The position numbers and the translations under genes are program-made. From the NCBI GenBank assembly GCA_902572155.1, contig CACGET010000003.1, forward strand, positions 1-33,022: a stretch of 33,022 nt of DNA. Direction: 5' to 3'. Numbering within the stretch: the stretch's first letter is position 1; each line of letters starts with the position of its first letter. The DNA comes from an uncultured Pelagibacteraceae bacterium (GTDB lineage: Bacteria > Pseudomonadota > Alphaproteobacteria > Pelagibacterales > Pelagibacteraceae). The notes under the pieces were generated by a model. It ran no database searches. It was not told where the DNA came from and worked only from the letters and a program-made list of their open reading frames with translations. Shown in pieces: positions 9,390 through 19,363 of this stretch.

Positions 9390-10568
9390 CTATTTATTTT
9401 GAAGAGAAAACTGAATAAGATCAATGTTTTTTGATTTAAATCCTGCTTCACAATAGGAAAGATAAAACTCCCACATTCTTTTAAAAGTATTATCAAATCC
9501 TTGACTCTTAATTAAATCCCATTTCTTATTAAATTCATGTCTCCAAATAGCTAGTGTGTTAGCATAGTGATCTGCATAAGAGATATAGGAATTTATAGTC
9601 AATCCATTAGCGGATACATGTTTGTTGATGCTATTTTTGTTTGGGAGAAATCCACCTGGAAAAATATATTTTTGAATGAAATCCTCTTTATTTTTATATC
9701 TGTCAAAAAGACTATCATCAATAGTAATAGCTTGAATTGCTGCTTTACCATCAGTGGATAAATTACTTTTTATTGTGTTAAAATAACTTTCTAAATAATT
9801 TTGACCAACTGCTTCAATCATTTCAATTGAGGCTATGGAGTTATATTTTCCTTTTAAATCTCGGTAATCCTTTATCTCTATATTAACTTTTTCATTTAAA
9901 CCACATTTGTGAATTCTCTCTTTAGTATAATCAAATTGTTTTTTTGAAATAGTAATACAATCAAGTTTAACATCATATTTCTTTCCTAAATATTCAGCAA
10001 AACCTCCCCAGCCACATCCAATTTCTAAAACTTTGTCTCCATTATTTGGGCGAATTAAATCTATCAACTTTTGATATTTATTATTTTGTGCATCAGACAA
10101 ATCTTTTTTTTGGTCATCAAATATTGCACTTGAGTATGTCAAAGTATCATCCAGCCAGAGTGAAAAAAATTCATTTCCCAAATCATAATGCTTCGCAATA
10201 TTTTTCTTGCTTCGTTCTTTAGTATTTTTAATTATCTTGTTTTTTACATAATTGAGTATTGGTATATCGAGTGCGCCTGCAAATTTATGAATTATCTTAA
10301 TATTTCTTGCAGTTATTTCTATTAAATTTGAAAGATTATCGGTCTCAAATTCATTTCTCATGTAAGATTCTGCTAGTCCAACACTCCCCGTTCTAATTAA
10401 GTTATATGTAAAGTTAGGATTTTGTATTTTTAATTTAACTTTTAAATTTTCATTTAAATTACCAAAACTTAATATTTTTCCATCAAAAGTAGTAATTTCT
10501 AAATATCCATAATCAATTTTTTTTAATATGTTAAATACTAATTTATCTGTAGCTTTATATAAAAACAT
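9390..10568 (-). CDS. cfa: Cyclopropane-fatty-acyl-phospholipid synthase-like SAM methyltransferase
   Basis: KNIAKHYDLGNEFFSLWLDDTLTYSSAIF, VLEIGCGWGGFAEYLG, ITISKKQFDYTKERI, SIEMIEAVGQNYLESYF. Confidence 0.92.
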   Translation of the reverse strand: MFLYKATDKLVFNILKKIDYGYLEITTFDGKILSFGNLNENLKVKLKIQNPNFTYNLIRTGSVGLAESYMRNEFETDNLSNLIEITARNIKIIHKFAGALDIPILNYVKNKIIKNTKERSKKNIAKHYDLGNEFFSLWLDDTLTYSSAIFDDQKKDLSDAQNNKYQKLIDLIRPNNGDKVLEIGCGWGGFAEYLGKKYDVKLDCITISKKQFDYTKERIHKCGLNEKVNIEIKDYRDLKGKYNSIASIEMIEAVGQNYLESYFNTIKSNLSTDGKAAIQAITIDDSLFDRYKNKEDFIQKYIFPGGFLPNKNSINKHVSANGLTINSYISYADHYANTLAIWRHEFNKKWDLIKSQGFDNTFKRMWEFYLSYCEAGFKSKNIDLIQFSLQNK

Positions 10569-11338
10569 TAATTTTCAATTGTTGTATTATTCTTTAATTT
10601 CAATTTTTTTTTTATGAATTTAATTCCTTTACTCCATAATTTAAACGCTTCAAAATGTATCGCTATAATAATTTTAAAAGTCATTAATGGGTGTTTAATA
10701 TAAGATTTTAGCAACTCACTGCTTTTTAAATCTGCTATATAACCATCTTGAGATGCATATAACAATTTATCATCATTATTATCATATTGATCTATAACAA
10801 CTGACATTTTTTTATCTGGTAATAGTGTTCTGAAAAAATATTTACAGTCCATTTCAATAAATGGTGATACATGAAATTTTTTTAAGCAATTATGTTGTAA
10901 GAGTTTATCGGTATTATTGATTTTAAAAATATATGTATGTTGTTCTCCAAAAGTATTTTTAACTTCATAAAAAATTGCAATCAGTTTATCTTGATTATTG
11001 TATACATAAAAAACACTTAACGGATTAAATACATATCCAAAAATTCTAGGGTAGCATAAAAGTTTAATCTTAACATTTTCAGAACTTATGCTGTTTTGAT
11101 TTAAATTTTTTTTAACCCAATTTATTATAGAAGTTCCATCTCTATTGCCATGATCTTTGTCATAAAAACTTATGAGGTTTATTTTATTATATGAAAAAAA
11201 TCGCACTTGTTTATCTAAATAATCAAGTTCAGATAAATCAATCAACAATGAAAATACACTATATTTGAAAAAATGTTCTTTAGGTTTAAATCTCTTATGA
11301 ATTACTGTTCCATTATATATATTTGAATTAATCATCAA
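10568..11338 (-). CDS. DUF1365 family protein
   Basis: NGTVIHKRFKPKEHFFKYSVFSLLIDL, CYPRIFGYVFNPLSVFYVYN, typical DUF1365 motifs and neighbourhood. Confidence 0.85.
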   Translation of the reverse strand: MMINSNIYNGTVIHKRFKPKEHFFKYSVFSLLIDLSELDYLDKQVRFFSYNKINLISFYDKDHGNRDGTSIINWVKKNLNQNSISSENVKIKLLCYPRIFGYVFNPLSVFYVYNNQDKLIAIFYEVKNTFGEQHTYIFKINNTDKLLQHNCLKKFHVSPFIEMDCKYFFRTLLPDKKMSVVIDQYDNNDDKLLYASQDGYIADLKSSELLKSYIKHPLMTFKIIIAIHFEAFKLWSKGIKFIKKKLKLKNNTTIEN

Positions 11339-12566
11339 GATATTTGAGCATTTCTATAGAAGATTTTATTCCATCTTCGTGAAATCCATAACCAAAATAA
11401 CTACCGCAAAATAATATATCTTTTTGATTTTGCAATTTTGATAGCATTATTTGACTATTTAATGCAGTTTTATCAAAATAAGGATGGGTAAATTTTACTT
11501 CTTTTAAAATTTTAGTTTTATCAATCTCAAAATAAGGATTTAAAGTTAAAAAAATATTTTCATTACAATTTAAATTTTGCAATAAATTTAGCCAATAAGT
11601 AATTGAATTTTTTGCACTATCTTTATTATCTATTGACGAATTCCAAGAACACCAATTTTTTTTATTTTTTGGCATTGCTCTTTTATCTGTATGTATTATG
11701 GCTATATTTTCCCTATAACTAAAATTTGATAAAATCTCATTTTCCTCAACCGTAGGATTATCTATTAAAGAAAGAGCCTCATCTGCATGAGTGGCTAAAA
11801 CAATTTTATCATAATTAAAGAACTCATTTTCACCTCCATAATATAAATCTATGCCTGATAGCTTTCTTTTTATTTTAGTGATTTTATAATTTTTGAAATA
11901 TTCTCCACTTACCTTAGAAATAACTTTATTTACATAACTTCTACTTCTATTTGAAACAGTATACCACTGTGGTCTGTTTTTTAATTTAAATAATCCATGA
12001 TTTTGAAAAAATTTAAAAAAAAATTTTATAGGCATTTTACTTGCTTCTACTGGAGGCATCGACCAAATTGCTGAAACCATAGGTATTAAATGATAATTTA
12101 TAAATGTTGAAGATAGCCTGTTATGTCTAAGATATTCACCCAATGTATAGTTTTCATCTTTAATATTGATTTTATCACTTTTTTTATAAAACTTTATAAT
12201 ATCAAAAAACATTTGTATAAATTTTAAATTTAAAATATTTGATTTATTAGAAAAAATTCCTCTAATGCCATTTCCACAATATTCAAAATTAGTATTGTCG
12301 ACTGAAACTGAAAAGGACATATTGCTTTTTTCTATGTCTACATCGTTTTCTTTGAAAAATTTTATTAAATTTGGATATGTTTGAAAATTAAATACTATAA
12401 ATCCAATATCAACTGAAACCTTTTTACCATTCAAAATTAGATCTAGTGTGTGAGAATGTCCTCCAAAATGATCCTCTCTTTCATATAAGTCTACGTGATG
12501 TTTTTTTGATAAATAATAGGCAGCACTTAGCCCAGATATACCTGAACCGATAATTGCAATTTTCAT
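11328..12566 (-). CDS. NAD(P)/FAD-dependent oxidoreductase, amine oxidase-like
   Basis: MKIAIIGSGISGLSAAYYLSKKHHVDLYEREDHFGGHSHTLDL; C-terminal FCGSYFGYGFHEDGIKSSIEMLKYL. Confidence 0.88.
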   Translation of the reverse strand: MKIAIIGSGISGLSAAYYLSKKHHVDLYEREDHFGGHSHTLDLILNGKKVSVDIGFIVFNFQTYPNLIKFFKENDVDIEKSNMSFSVSVDNTNFEYCGNGIRGIFSNKSNILNLKFIQMFFDIIKFYKKSDKINIKDENYTLGEYLRHNRLSSTFINYHLIPMVSAIWSMPPVEASKMPIKFFFKFFQNHGLFKLKNRPQWYTVSNRSRSYVNKVISKVSGEYFKNYKITKIKRKLSGIDLYYGGENEFFNYDKIVLATHADEALSLIDNPTVEENEILSNFSYRENIAIIHTDKRAMPKNKKNWCSWNSSIDNKDSAKNSITYWLNLLQNLNCNENIFLTLNPYFEIDKTKILKEVKFTHPYFDKTALNSQIMLSKLQNQKDILFCGSYFGYGFHEDGIKSSIEMLKYLDD

Positions 12567-13435
12567 TAACTATTATGCCTTAATTTTATTAAAGAATAAA
12601 ATTGCAATAATACCGCAAAAAGAATAATTGCACCTCCTATTAAACCAAACATTGATGGTCTTTCACTAACAAATAAAAAGGCCCAAAGTGGGCCTAAAAC
12701 TGACTCTGACAACATTATAATTCCAACCATTGCGGAGGGGGTTGTTCTTGCCCCTATTGTTATAAATATAAATCCAAAACCAACTTGAAAGAATCCTGCT
12801 AAAAATCCTAAAAAAATATCATGAGAAGAAATCATAATTTTTGTTGATAATAAATATCCAATTATACAGGAGCAGACTCCTGCTACTAATTGAGCAGGAA
12901 CCATATCAACATTTGGAAACTTCCTAACGATGATAATCAGTACTGCAAACGTTATGGGCATAGAAAAAGCTGCTAAATTTCCTGACAATTCTCCAGGTGT
13001 TAAGGAATTTCCAACCATTAAAAAGACTCCTGACATAGCCAAAATAATTGAGGCTAATGTTATGGCTGAAATCTTTTCTTTTAAAAAAAAATATCCAAAT
13101 ATTGCTAAAAATAATATTTGTAGAGAGATAATAAAATTTGTATTTGCAACTGTTGTATTGTACATCGCAAATACATACCCGCAGAAACCAAACGACAATA
13201 CTATTCCACCAATTAATCCAGGTAATCCAGATTTGTAAAAAGCTTTAAAAGTATCTTTTTTATATGTTAAAATTAAAAAAGTTAGAACTGTAAGTGAGAA
13301 AAAAATTGATCTCCAAAACAAAATTTGCCACAAGGTTGCCCCCTCAAATGATTTAACTATCAAGCCTCCAAAACTTAAACTTAAAGCTCCTAAGAAGATT
13401 AAAAGCGGACCGGGTAATTTAACAATAAAGTTCAT
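12566..13435 (-). CDS. EamA/DMT family transporter
   Basis: 289 aa, about 10 hydrophobic helices, duplicated EamA organisation (SLSFGGLIVKSFEGATLWQILFWRS; ...SESVLGPLWAFLFVSERPSMFGLIGGAIILFAVLLQ). Confidence 0.88.
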   Translation of the reverse strand: MNFIVKLPGPLLIFLGALSLSFGGLIVKSFEGATLWQILFWRSIFFSLTVLTFLILTYKKDTFKAFYKSGLPGLIGGIVLSFGFCGYVFAMYNTTVANTNFIISLQILFLAIFGYFFLKEKISAITLASIILAMSGVFLMVGNSLTPGELSGNLAAFSMPITFAVLIIIVRKFPNVDMVPAQLVAGVCSCIIGYLLSTKIMISSHDIFLGFLAGFFQVGFGFIFITIGARTTPSAMVGIIMLSESVLGPLWAFLFVSERPSMFGLIGGAIILFAVLLQFYSLIKLRHNS

Positions 13436-14379
13436 TTAATTTGAGAAATAATGTTTTTTGTTTCCATTTGATATAAGTCGTATAGGGTTTCTGCTTCAGG
13501 TAAATCTATTTCTTGAAATTTTATTTTTGATCCAGATGTTAATTGTACAAGCTTGTCATAATCAGCACTTATCACAACACCTATCTTAGGATACCCGCCA
13601 ATTGTCCCATGATCTGAAAGCATAATAATTGGATTTCCATCTGAAGGTACCTGCACCACTCCTTTTATTAAACCTTCAGATTTAATATTTGTATTAACAA
13701 TATTATCAATTTTATGACCTTCTAATCTCATTCCCATCCTGTCTGATAACTTTGAGATGGTAAAAGATTTATTGAAAAATGCATTTATTCCCTCTTTTGA
13801 AAAATAATCATAATTAGTTCCCTTAATAACTCTAATTTTTTCGATCTTTGTGTTGATATGCTTTAACTCTTTAGTTGATTTTAAAGAGATTATTTTTGAA
13901 ATTATTATTTTTTGCCCGTCAGATATTTTTTCTCCATTATTAGAACCAAGTTGTGCCTTAGTATTGGTTGAACAACTTCCCCACTGATATTTCAAATCAA
14001 ATTCACCACTTATTGCTAAATAACCATAGACAGATTTATTTGTAGACAGGATATCAATTTCATCCCCATCCTTAATCAAGTAACTTTTATTACAACTTCC
14101 TTGAGTTTCCACCATATCTCTTTTAATTTTGAAAATAACATCTCCAGTTATTGCAATATTAATATTTTCACCATGATATTTAAATAATGGTCCTTGATAG
14201 GCAAACTCTATGACTGGTGAACTTAAATCATTTTCTAGTAAACTATTAGCTATTAAGTAATTTCTACCATCCATCGCTCCACTTAATGGGATTCCGATAT
14301 GATGTAAATTACTCCTACCCTTATCTTGAAAAGTGGTATTAATACCTGCTCGAAATACTTCAAAATAATTTTTAATCAT
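13432..14379 (-). CDS. pxpC: 5-oxoprolinase subunit PxpC (biotin-dependent carboxylase-like domain)
   Basis: GINTTFQDKGRSNLHHIGIPLSGAMDGRNYLIANSLLEN, VVQVPSDGNPIIMLSDHGTIGGYPKIGVVISAD. Adjacent to pxpB and pxpA. Confidence 0.92.
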   Translation of the reverse strand: MIKNYFEVFRAGINTTFQDKGRSNLHHIGIPLSGAMDGRNYLIANSLLENDLSSPVIEFAYQGPLFKYHGENINIAITGDVIFKIKRDMVETQGSCNKSYLIKDGDEIDILSTNKSVYGYLAISGEFDLKYQWGSCSTNTKAQLGSNNGEKISDGQKIIISKIISLKSTKELKHINTKIEKIRVIKGTNYDYFSKEGINAFFNKSFTISKLSDRMGMRLEGHKIDNIVNTNIKSEGLIKGVVQVPSDGNPIIMLSDHGTIGGYPKIGVVISADYDKLVQLTSGSKIKFQEIDLPEAETLYDLYQMETKNIISQIK

Positions 14380-15046
14380 TAAAATTTTTATATTGATTTA
14401 TATCTATTCTTTTAAAAAAAATTGAATCTCCAGGACTAATTAAATTAGGATTTGTCTCATTTGATTTGTCAAATACACTAATAGGTGTATTCCCAATTAT
14501 GTTCCATCCACCCGGACTTTCAAAAGTGTAGATATTTGCAAATTGTTCTGTTATACCCACTGATCCTTTAGGAACTCTCACTCTAGGAGTTTCTAGTCTT
14601 TTTGCTTGTAGGTCATTATCCAGATCACCAAGAAATGGCATTCCTGCAATAAAACCTGTCATATAACAAAAATATTCTTTATTAAAAAAACTATCTAAAA
14701 TTTTATTTCTATTTAAATTTAATTTTTTTTCTAGTCTTTCAATATCTAGTGAAAACTTTTCATTACAACATACTGGAATTTCAATTTTTTTTGATGATAA
14801 GTTTTCATTAGGATCTAGAGAAATATTTTCAATTATCTTTTTTATTTTATTAAAATTCGTTTTTGTTAAATCTAAAGAAATTATCAATTTATTATAAGAA
14901 GGTGTAAGATTGATGATGCCTTGAATATTTTGATTTCTAATACTTTGAAAATATCTGATTACTTTCGAATTTATCTCTTTATTAACACTATTGCCAAAAT
15001 CACAATATAAAGCCGCATCTCCAAGATTGGATATATTTTTTATCAT
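14372..15046 (-). CDS. pxpB: 5-oxoprolinase subunit PxpB (KipI-like)
   Basis: YMTGFIAGMPFLGDLDNDLQAKRLETPRVRVPKGSVGITEQFANIYTFESPGGWNIIGNTP. Confidence 0.93.
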   Translation of the reverse strand: MIKNISNLGDAALYCDFGNSVNKEINSKVIRYFQSIRNQNIQGIINLTPSYNKLIISLDLTKTNFNKIKKIIENISLDPNENLSSKKIEIPVCCNEKFSLDIERLEKKLNLNRNKILDSFFNKEYFCYMTGFIAGMPFLGDLDNDLQAKRLETPRVRVPKGSVGITEQFANIYTFESPGGWNIIGNTPISVFDKSNETNPNLISPGDSIFFKRIDINQYKNFND

Positions 15047-15073
15047 GCCATGTTATACTTAACTATTATAACT

Positions 15074-15847
15074 ATGGAAATTAATATAAATTGTGATTTA
15101 GGAGAAAAATCTAAGCTTCACTCGAATAAGCATGATCCTGATTTATTGAAGATTGTAAATTCCGCAAATGTTGCTTGTGGTTTTCATGCTGGAGATGAGG
15201 ATACGATGAATCAGGTTATTCAAATATCTAAAGATAATGGTGTTAGCATAGGAGCACATCCTTCATTTAATGATCCAGAAAATTTTGGTAGATCAAGAAT
15301 TAATTTATCTTCCTCTGAAATAAGGAAATTAATTGTTGAACAATATGAAACTTTACAAAATATTGCAGTAAAATATAATGAAAACGTAAGTCATATTAAA
15401 CCACATGGTGCATTAAATAACATGGCTTGTGAAGATATTGAGCTAGCTAATATTTTAGCTAAAACCATAAAAGAAATTAGCAAAGATATGATTTATCTAG
15501 TTCCAACAGGATCTAAAATGGAAGAAGCTGCAAAAAAACTTAATATGAAGATAGCCTGTGAAATATTTGCTGATCGAAATTATGAAGATGACGGAAATTT
15601 AGTTTCTAGAAAAAAATCGAATGCTTTGATTACAGATCCTAAAAAAGCTAAAGAACATGTGTTAAGTATGGTTAAGAATCAGTCACTTAATTGTCACAGT
15701 GGAAAACAGATACCTTGTGAAATTGACTCGGTGTGCATACATGGAGATAACGTAAGTGCATTAGCTACAGCTAGTTCTATAAAAGAAGATCTTAAAGCTA
15801 ATGGACTTTTATTAAAACCTTTAAACTTTATGGAGAAATTTATTTAA
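15074..15847 (+). CDS. pxpA: 5-oxoprolinase subunit PxpA (LamB/YcsF family)
   Basis: MEININCDLGEKSKLHSNKHDPDLLKIVNSANVACGFHAGDEDTMNQVI, VSHIKPHGALNNM, VCIHGDNVSAL. Start placed at second ATG (15074), where homology begins. Confidence 0.93.
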   Translation: MEININCDLGEKSKLHSNKHDPDLLKIVNSANVACGFHAGDEDTMNQVIQISKDNGVSIGAHPSFNDPENFGRSRINLSSSEIRKLIVEQYETLQNIAVKYNENVSHIKPHGALNNMACEDIELANILAKTIKEISKDMIYLVPTGSKMEEAAKKLNMKIACEIFADRNYEDDGNLVSRKKSNALITDPKKAKEHVLSMVKNQSLNCHSGKQIPCEIDSVCIHGDNVSALATASSIKEDLKANGLLLKPLNFMEKFI

Positions 15848-16341
15848 TGCTTAAAAATATTCTTATTACTTTTTTTTTAACAATCTTATTATCATCAAAT
15901 TCGTACTCTGCTGGTAGCAGCAACGATGACAGTTCATCCAAAAAAAAATCTAATTATGATAAAGCTGTTACTTTAATCAAATCAGCAAAAAAATATGAAA
16001 AAAAAGGTAAGACCGAGAAAGCCAGTAAAAGATATCTTAAGGCACAAAAACTTTTGCTAAAATCAAATGAAAGTAAACCCAACAGTCCTGATACATTAAA
16101 CTATCTTGGATTTACAACTAGAAAACTTGGAGATTATGAAAATGGTGAAAAATATTATTTACAAGGATTGGAATTAGATCCAAATCATATTGGAATTAAT
16201 GAATATCTAGGAGAGCTATACGTTACTACTAATAGAATTGATCTTGCAAAAAAAAGGCTGGAAATTTTAAAAAGTTGTAATTGTGAAGAATATAATGAAC
16301 TTAAAGAAATAATTAACGGTACAAAAAAATCTAAGTATTAA
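15847..16341 (+). CDS. Tetratricopeptide-repeat protein with signal peptide
   Basis: MLKNILITFFLTILLSSNSYSA signal; PNSPDTLNYLGFTTRKLGDYENGEKYYLQGLELDPNHIGINEYLGELY TPR repeats. Confidence 0.8.
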   Translation: MLKNILITFFLTILLSSNSYSAGSSNDDSSSKKKSNYDKAVTLIKSAKKYEKKGKTEKASKRYLKAQKLLLKSNESKPNSPDTLNYLGFTTRKLGDYENGEKYYLQGLELDPNHIGINEYLGELYVTTNRIDLAKKRLEILKSCNCEEYNELKEIINGTKKSKY

Positions 16342-16415
16342 TTTTTATTATATGACCAAAAAGTTTAAATAGTTTTGATTGAAATATTCTAAATTTAAAA
16401 TAATATAATCTCACT

Positions 16416-17027
16416 TTGTTAGAAGAATCTCTTATACTGCTGCAAATTATTTTTATTGATATTATCTTAGCTGCAGATAATGCAATAATAATTGGCTTAA
16501 TTGCGGCTAATTTTGTTCCCAAAAATAGAAAACAAATAATTTTATGGGGTGTAGCTGGTGCTTTGGTATTTAAAATAGTTTTTGCTGTTTTTGCGACTTA
16601 TTTATTTAAATTTTACTTTATAAAAATTTTAGGTGGATTGTTGTTAGTATGGATAGTTAATGATTTAAGAAAAGATTTATTTGAAATAAAAAAAATAAAA
16701 TCACCAACAAAAAAATCTAAAGAACCATCTTATATACAAAGTGTATATAAAGTTTTATTTGCTGACATAACAATTAGTTTTGATAACGTTATAGGTGTAG
16801 TTGGAGCTTCAAAGGGAAACTTTGGTTTTATGATATTTGGTCTCGTGCTTTCAGTAGTTCTTACTGGAGCTTTAGCTACTTATTTAGCAAATTACATACA
16901 AAAACACCTATGGATAGCCTATATCGGATTGGGTTTTATTTTACTAATAGCAATTCAGCTTATAATTGGTGGTCTTGTGGATTTGGAAATACTCTCAATT
17001 AATGAAGGATTTAAAAAGTATTTTTAG
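16416..17027 (+). CDS. TerC/YjbE family integral membrane protein
   Basis: IIFIDIILAADNAIIIGL...ADITISFDNVIGVVGA paired acidic membrane motifs. TTG start is provisional. Confidence 0.88.
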   Translation: MLEESLILLQIIFIDIILAADNAIIIGLIAANFVPKNRKQIILWGVAGALVFKIVFAVFATYLFKFYFIKILGGLLLVWIVNDLRKDLFEIKKIKSPTKKSKEPSYIQSVYKVLFADITISFDNVIGVVGASKGNFGFMIFGLVLSVVLTGALATYLANYIQKHLWIAYIGLGFILLIAIQLIIGGLVDLEILSINEGFKKYF

Positions 17028-17800
17028 TAAGAGTGTTTTTTTGAAGGATATTTTTTTAGCTTAACATCTTCGCTAAATTTTTTTACCCCGCTCTTAATAT
17101 ATTTTTTTATATTTACAAATTTTTTTACAAATTTTATCTTTGTTTCGTTTAATCCAATTAAATCATCTGTAACTAAAACTTGTCCATCACAATTTACTGA
17201 GGAACCTATTCCAATAGTTGGTATTTTTAATATTTCTGTAATTTTTTTTGCAGTAGAAGTTTTGATACATTCAAGAACAATTGCAAAAGCTCCAGAATTT
17301 TGTAACAAGATTGCGTCATTAATCAATGTTCTTTTTTCACGCTCAGTTTTACCTTTGGATCTAAATTTTCCTTTAATTGTTTGAGGCAAAACACCCAGGT
17401 GTCCCATAACAGGTATCTTGTTTTTTATTAAATAATTAACCTGTTTAATAATTTTTTTTCCACCCTCTAATTTAACAGCATCACATTTTGTATCTTTAAT
17501 TATTTTTTTTGCATTTTTTAAAGCTTTATTATTTGAATCATAAGTATTAAAAGGCATATCAACAACCATCAAACTTTTTTTTATACCCATTTTTACACTT
17601 TTTGAATGGTCCAGCATGTTAGTGAGTGTTACTTTTCTAGTTGTGTTAAAATTGTACAAAACAGATCCTAATGAGTCTCCTACTAAAGTGATATCAGCAT
17701 ATCTGTCAACTTCTTCTGCCATGTTTTTTGAGTATGCGGTAAGACAAACAATTTTTGTTTTATTTTTTTTATTAATTATCTTTTGTATTTTTTTATTCAT
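17024..17800 (-). CDS. panB: 3-methyl-2-oxobutanoate hydroxymethyltransferase
   Basis: KIVCLTAYSKNMAEEVDRYADITLVGDSLGSVLYNFNTTRKVTLTNML, PVMGHLGVLPQT, IPTIGIGSSVNCDGQVLVTDDLIGL. Confidence 0.93.
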   Translation of the reverse strand: MNKKIQKIINKKNKTKIVCLTAYSKNMAEEVDRYADITLVGDSLGSVLYNFNTTRKVTLTNMLDHSKSVKMGIKKSLMVVDMPFNTYDSNNKALKNAKKIIKDTKCDAVKLEGGKKIIKQVNYLIKNKIPVMGHLGVLPQTIKGKFRSKGKTEREKRTLINDAILLQNSGAFAIVLECIKTSTAKKITEILKIPTIGIGSSVNCDGQVLVTDDLIGLNETKIKFVKKFVNIKKYIKSGVKKFSEDVKLKKYPSKKHSY

Positions 17801-19363
17801 TTATTCAAGTTCAATAGTACTTGGTGGTTTAGACGTTATATCATAAACTACTCTATTAATTCCTCTTATACTATTTACTATTTTATTTGAGATTGTTTGC
17901 ATAAATGATTTTTTAAATTCGTAAAAATCTGCTGTCATTCCATCTTCTGAAGTAATAGCTCTTAACAAACATAAATATTCATAAGTTCTATTATCGCCCA
18001 TTACACCTACCGTTTTTACGGGTAACAGTGCTGCATAAGCCTGCCAAATTTTATCATAAAGGCCATGCTCCCTAAGTCCTTTAATGTAATAATCATCTGC
18101 TTCTTTTAAGATCTTAATTTTCTCCTTAGTAATAATGCCTGGCATTCTAATTGCTAAGCCTGGACCTGGAAAGGGGTGTCTTGATATAATTTCTTTATTC
18201 AAATTTAGTTCAAGCCCTAACTTTCTAACCTCATCTTTAAATAAATATTTTAAAGGTTCTACAAGTTTCAGTTTCATTTTTTTTGGCAGTCCTCCTACAT
18301 TATGGTGAGATTTTATTTTAGAGGTTTGGCTTCCTGTTACAGACTTACTTTCAATAAGATCTGGATAAAGTGTCCCTTGGGCTAAAAATTTTACATCTTT
18401 AATTTTTTTTGAGTATCTCTCAAAAATTTTAATAAATAAATTTCCAATGATTTTTCTTTTTTTTTCTGGGTCAGATACATTTTTTAATTTTTTAAAAAAT
18501 TCCTGCTCAGCATTTACATATATTAAATTCATTTTTAATCTTTTTTTAAATGTTTTAACTACCTGAATTTCTTCATTTTTCCTCAAAAGTCCTGTGTTAA
18601 CAAATATACAATATAATTTTCGTCCAATAGCTTTATTAAGAAGTTGAGCAACAACGCTACTATCAACTCCACCCGATAAAGCACAGATTACTCTATTAGA
18701 TCCCACTTGATCTTTAATTTCTTTAATCAATTGAAATTTTTGATCTTTAGACGACCAGTTCTTTTGTATTTTACATATTAAAAAAATAAAATTACTAATA
18801 ATTTTTTTGCCATTTTCAGTGTGGGTCACCTCTGGATGAAATTGGACACCAAAAAAATTTTTCAATTTATTTTCTACAATTGAAAATTTTGAGTTTTTAC
18901 TTGAGGCTATAACCTTAAAATCTTTTGGTAATTTTGTAACTTGATCAGCATGACTCATCCATACTTTTTTAAATTTACTTTGATTAAAAAAATCCTTTGT
19001 TAATAAACTATTTCTTTTTTTATATAAATTTGCTAGACCAAATTCTCTATCTTTTGATTGTTTAACCTTACCGCCTTTTAACTTCGATAAAATTTGATGA
19101 CCAAAACAAATACCTAAGATAGGAATATTCTTTTCTAATATTTTTTTATCAAACGAATATTTGTTTATTTCATAAACATTTAATGGTCCTCCAGATAAAA
19201 TAATACCTTTAATAGTTGCGTTTATGTTTGAATGTTTTATTTTTTTATGACTTGCTATTTCACAAAAAACTCCTAATTCCCGAATTCTTCTGGCAATAAG
19301 TTGCGTAAATTGTGATCCAAAATCTATTATAAGAATTTTATTAAGATTTTGATCAAGACTCAT
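17801..19363 (-). CDS. guaA: GMP synthase (glutamine-hydrolysing)
   Basis: [66 protein letters not shown]-terminal [13 protein letters not shown]. Confidence 0.97.
   Translation of the reverse strand: MSLDQNLNKILIIDFGSQFTQLIARRIRELGVFCEIASHKKIKHSNINATIKGIILSGGPLNVYEINKYSFDKKILEKNIPILGICFGHQILSKLKGGKVKQSKDREFGLANLYKKRNSLLTKDFFNQSKFKKVWMSHADQVTKLPKDFKVIASSKNSKFSIVENKLKNFFGVQFHPEVTHTENGKKIISNFIFLICKIQKNWSSKDQKFQLIKEIKDQVGSNRVICALSGGVDSSVVAQLLNKAIGRKLYCIFVNTGLLRKNEEIQVVKTFKKRLKMNLIYVNAEQEFFKKLKNVSDPEKKRKIIGNLFIKIFERYSKKIKDVKFLAQGTLYPDLIESKSVTGSQTSKIKSHHNVGGLPKKMKLKLVEPLKYLFKDEVRKLGLELNLNKEIISRHPFPGPGLAIRMPGIITKEKIKILKEADDYYIKGLREHGLYDKIWQAYAALLPVKTVGVMGDNRTYEYLCLLRAITSEDGMTADFYEFKKSFMQTISNKIVNSIRGINRVVYDITSKPPSTIELE

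Noticed and set aside
12930-13238. 102-aa plus-strand ORF opposite the EamA transporter
   Set aside because: Mirror frame of a membrane protein gene; no independent support.
16342-16415. Manganese (yybP-ykoY-type) riboswitch upstream of the TerC-like gene
   Set aside because: The 74-nt AT-rich gap shows no convincing conserved helices.
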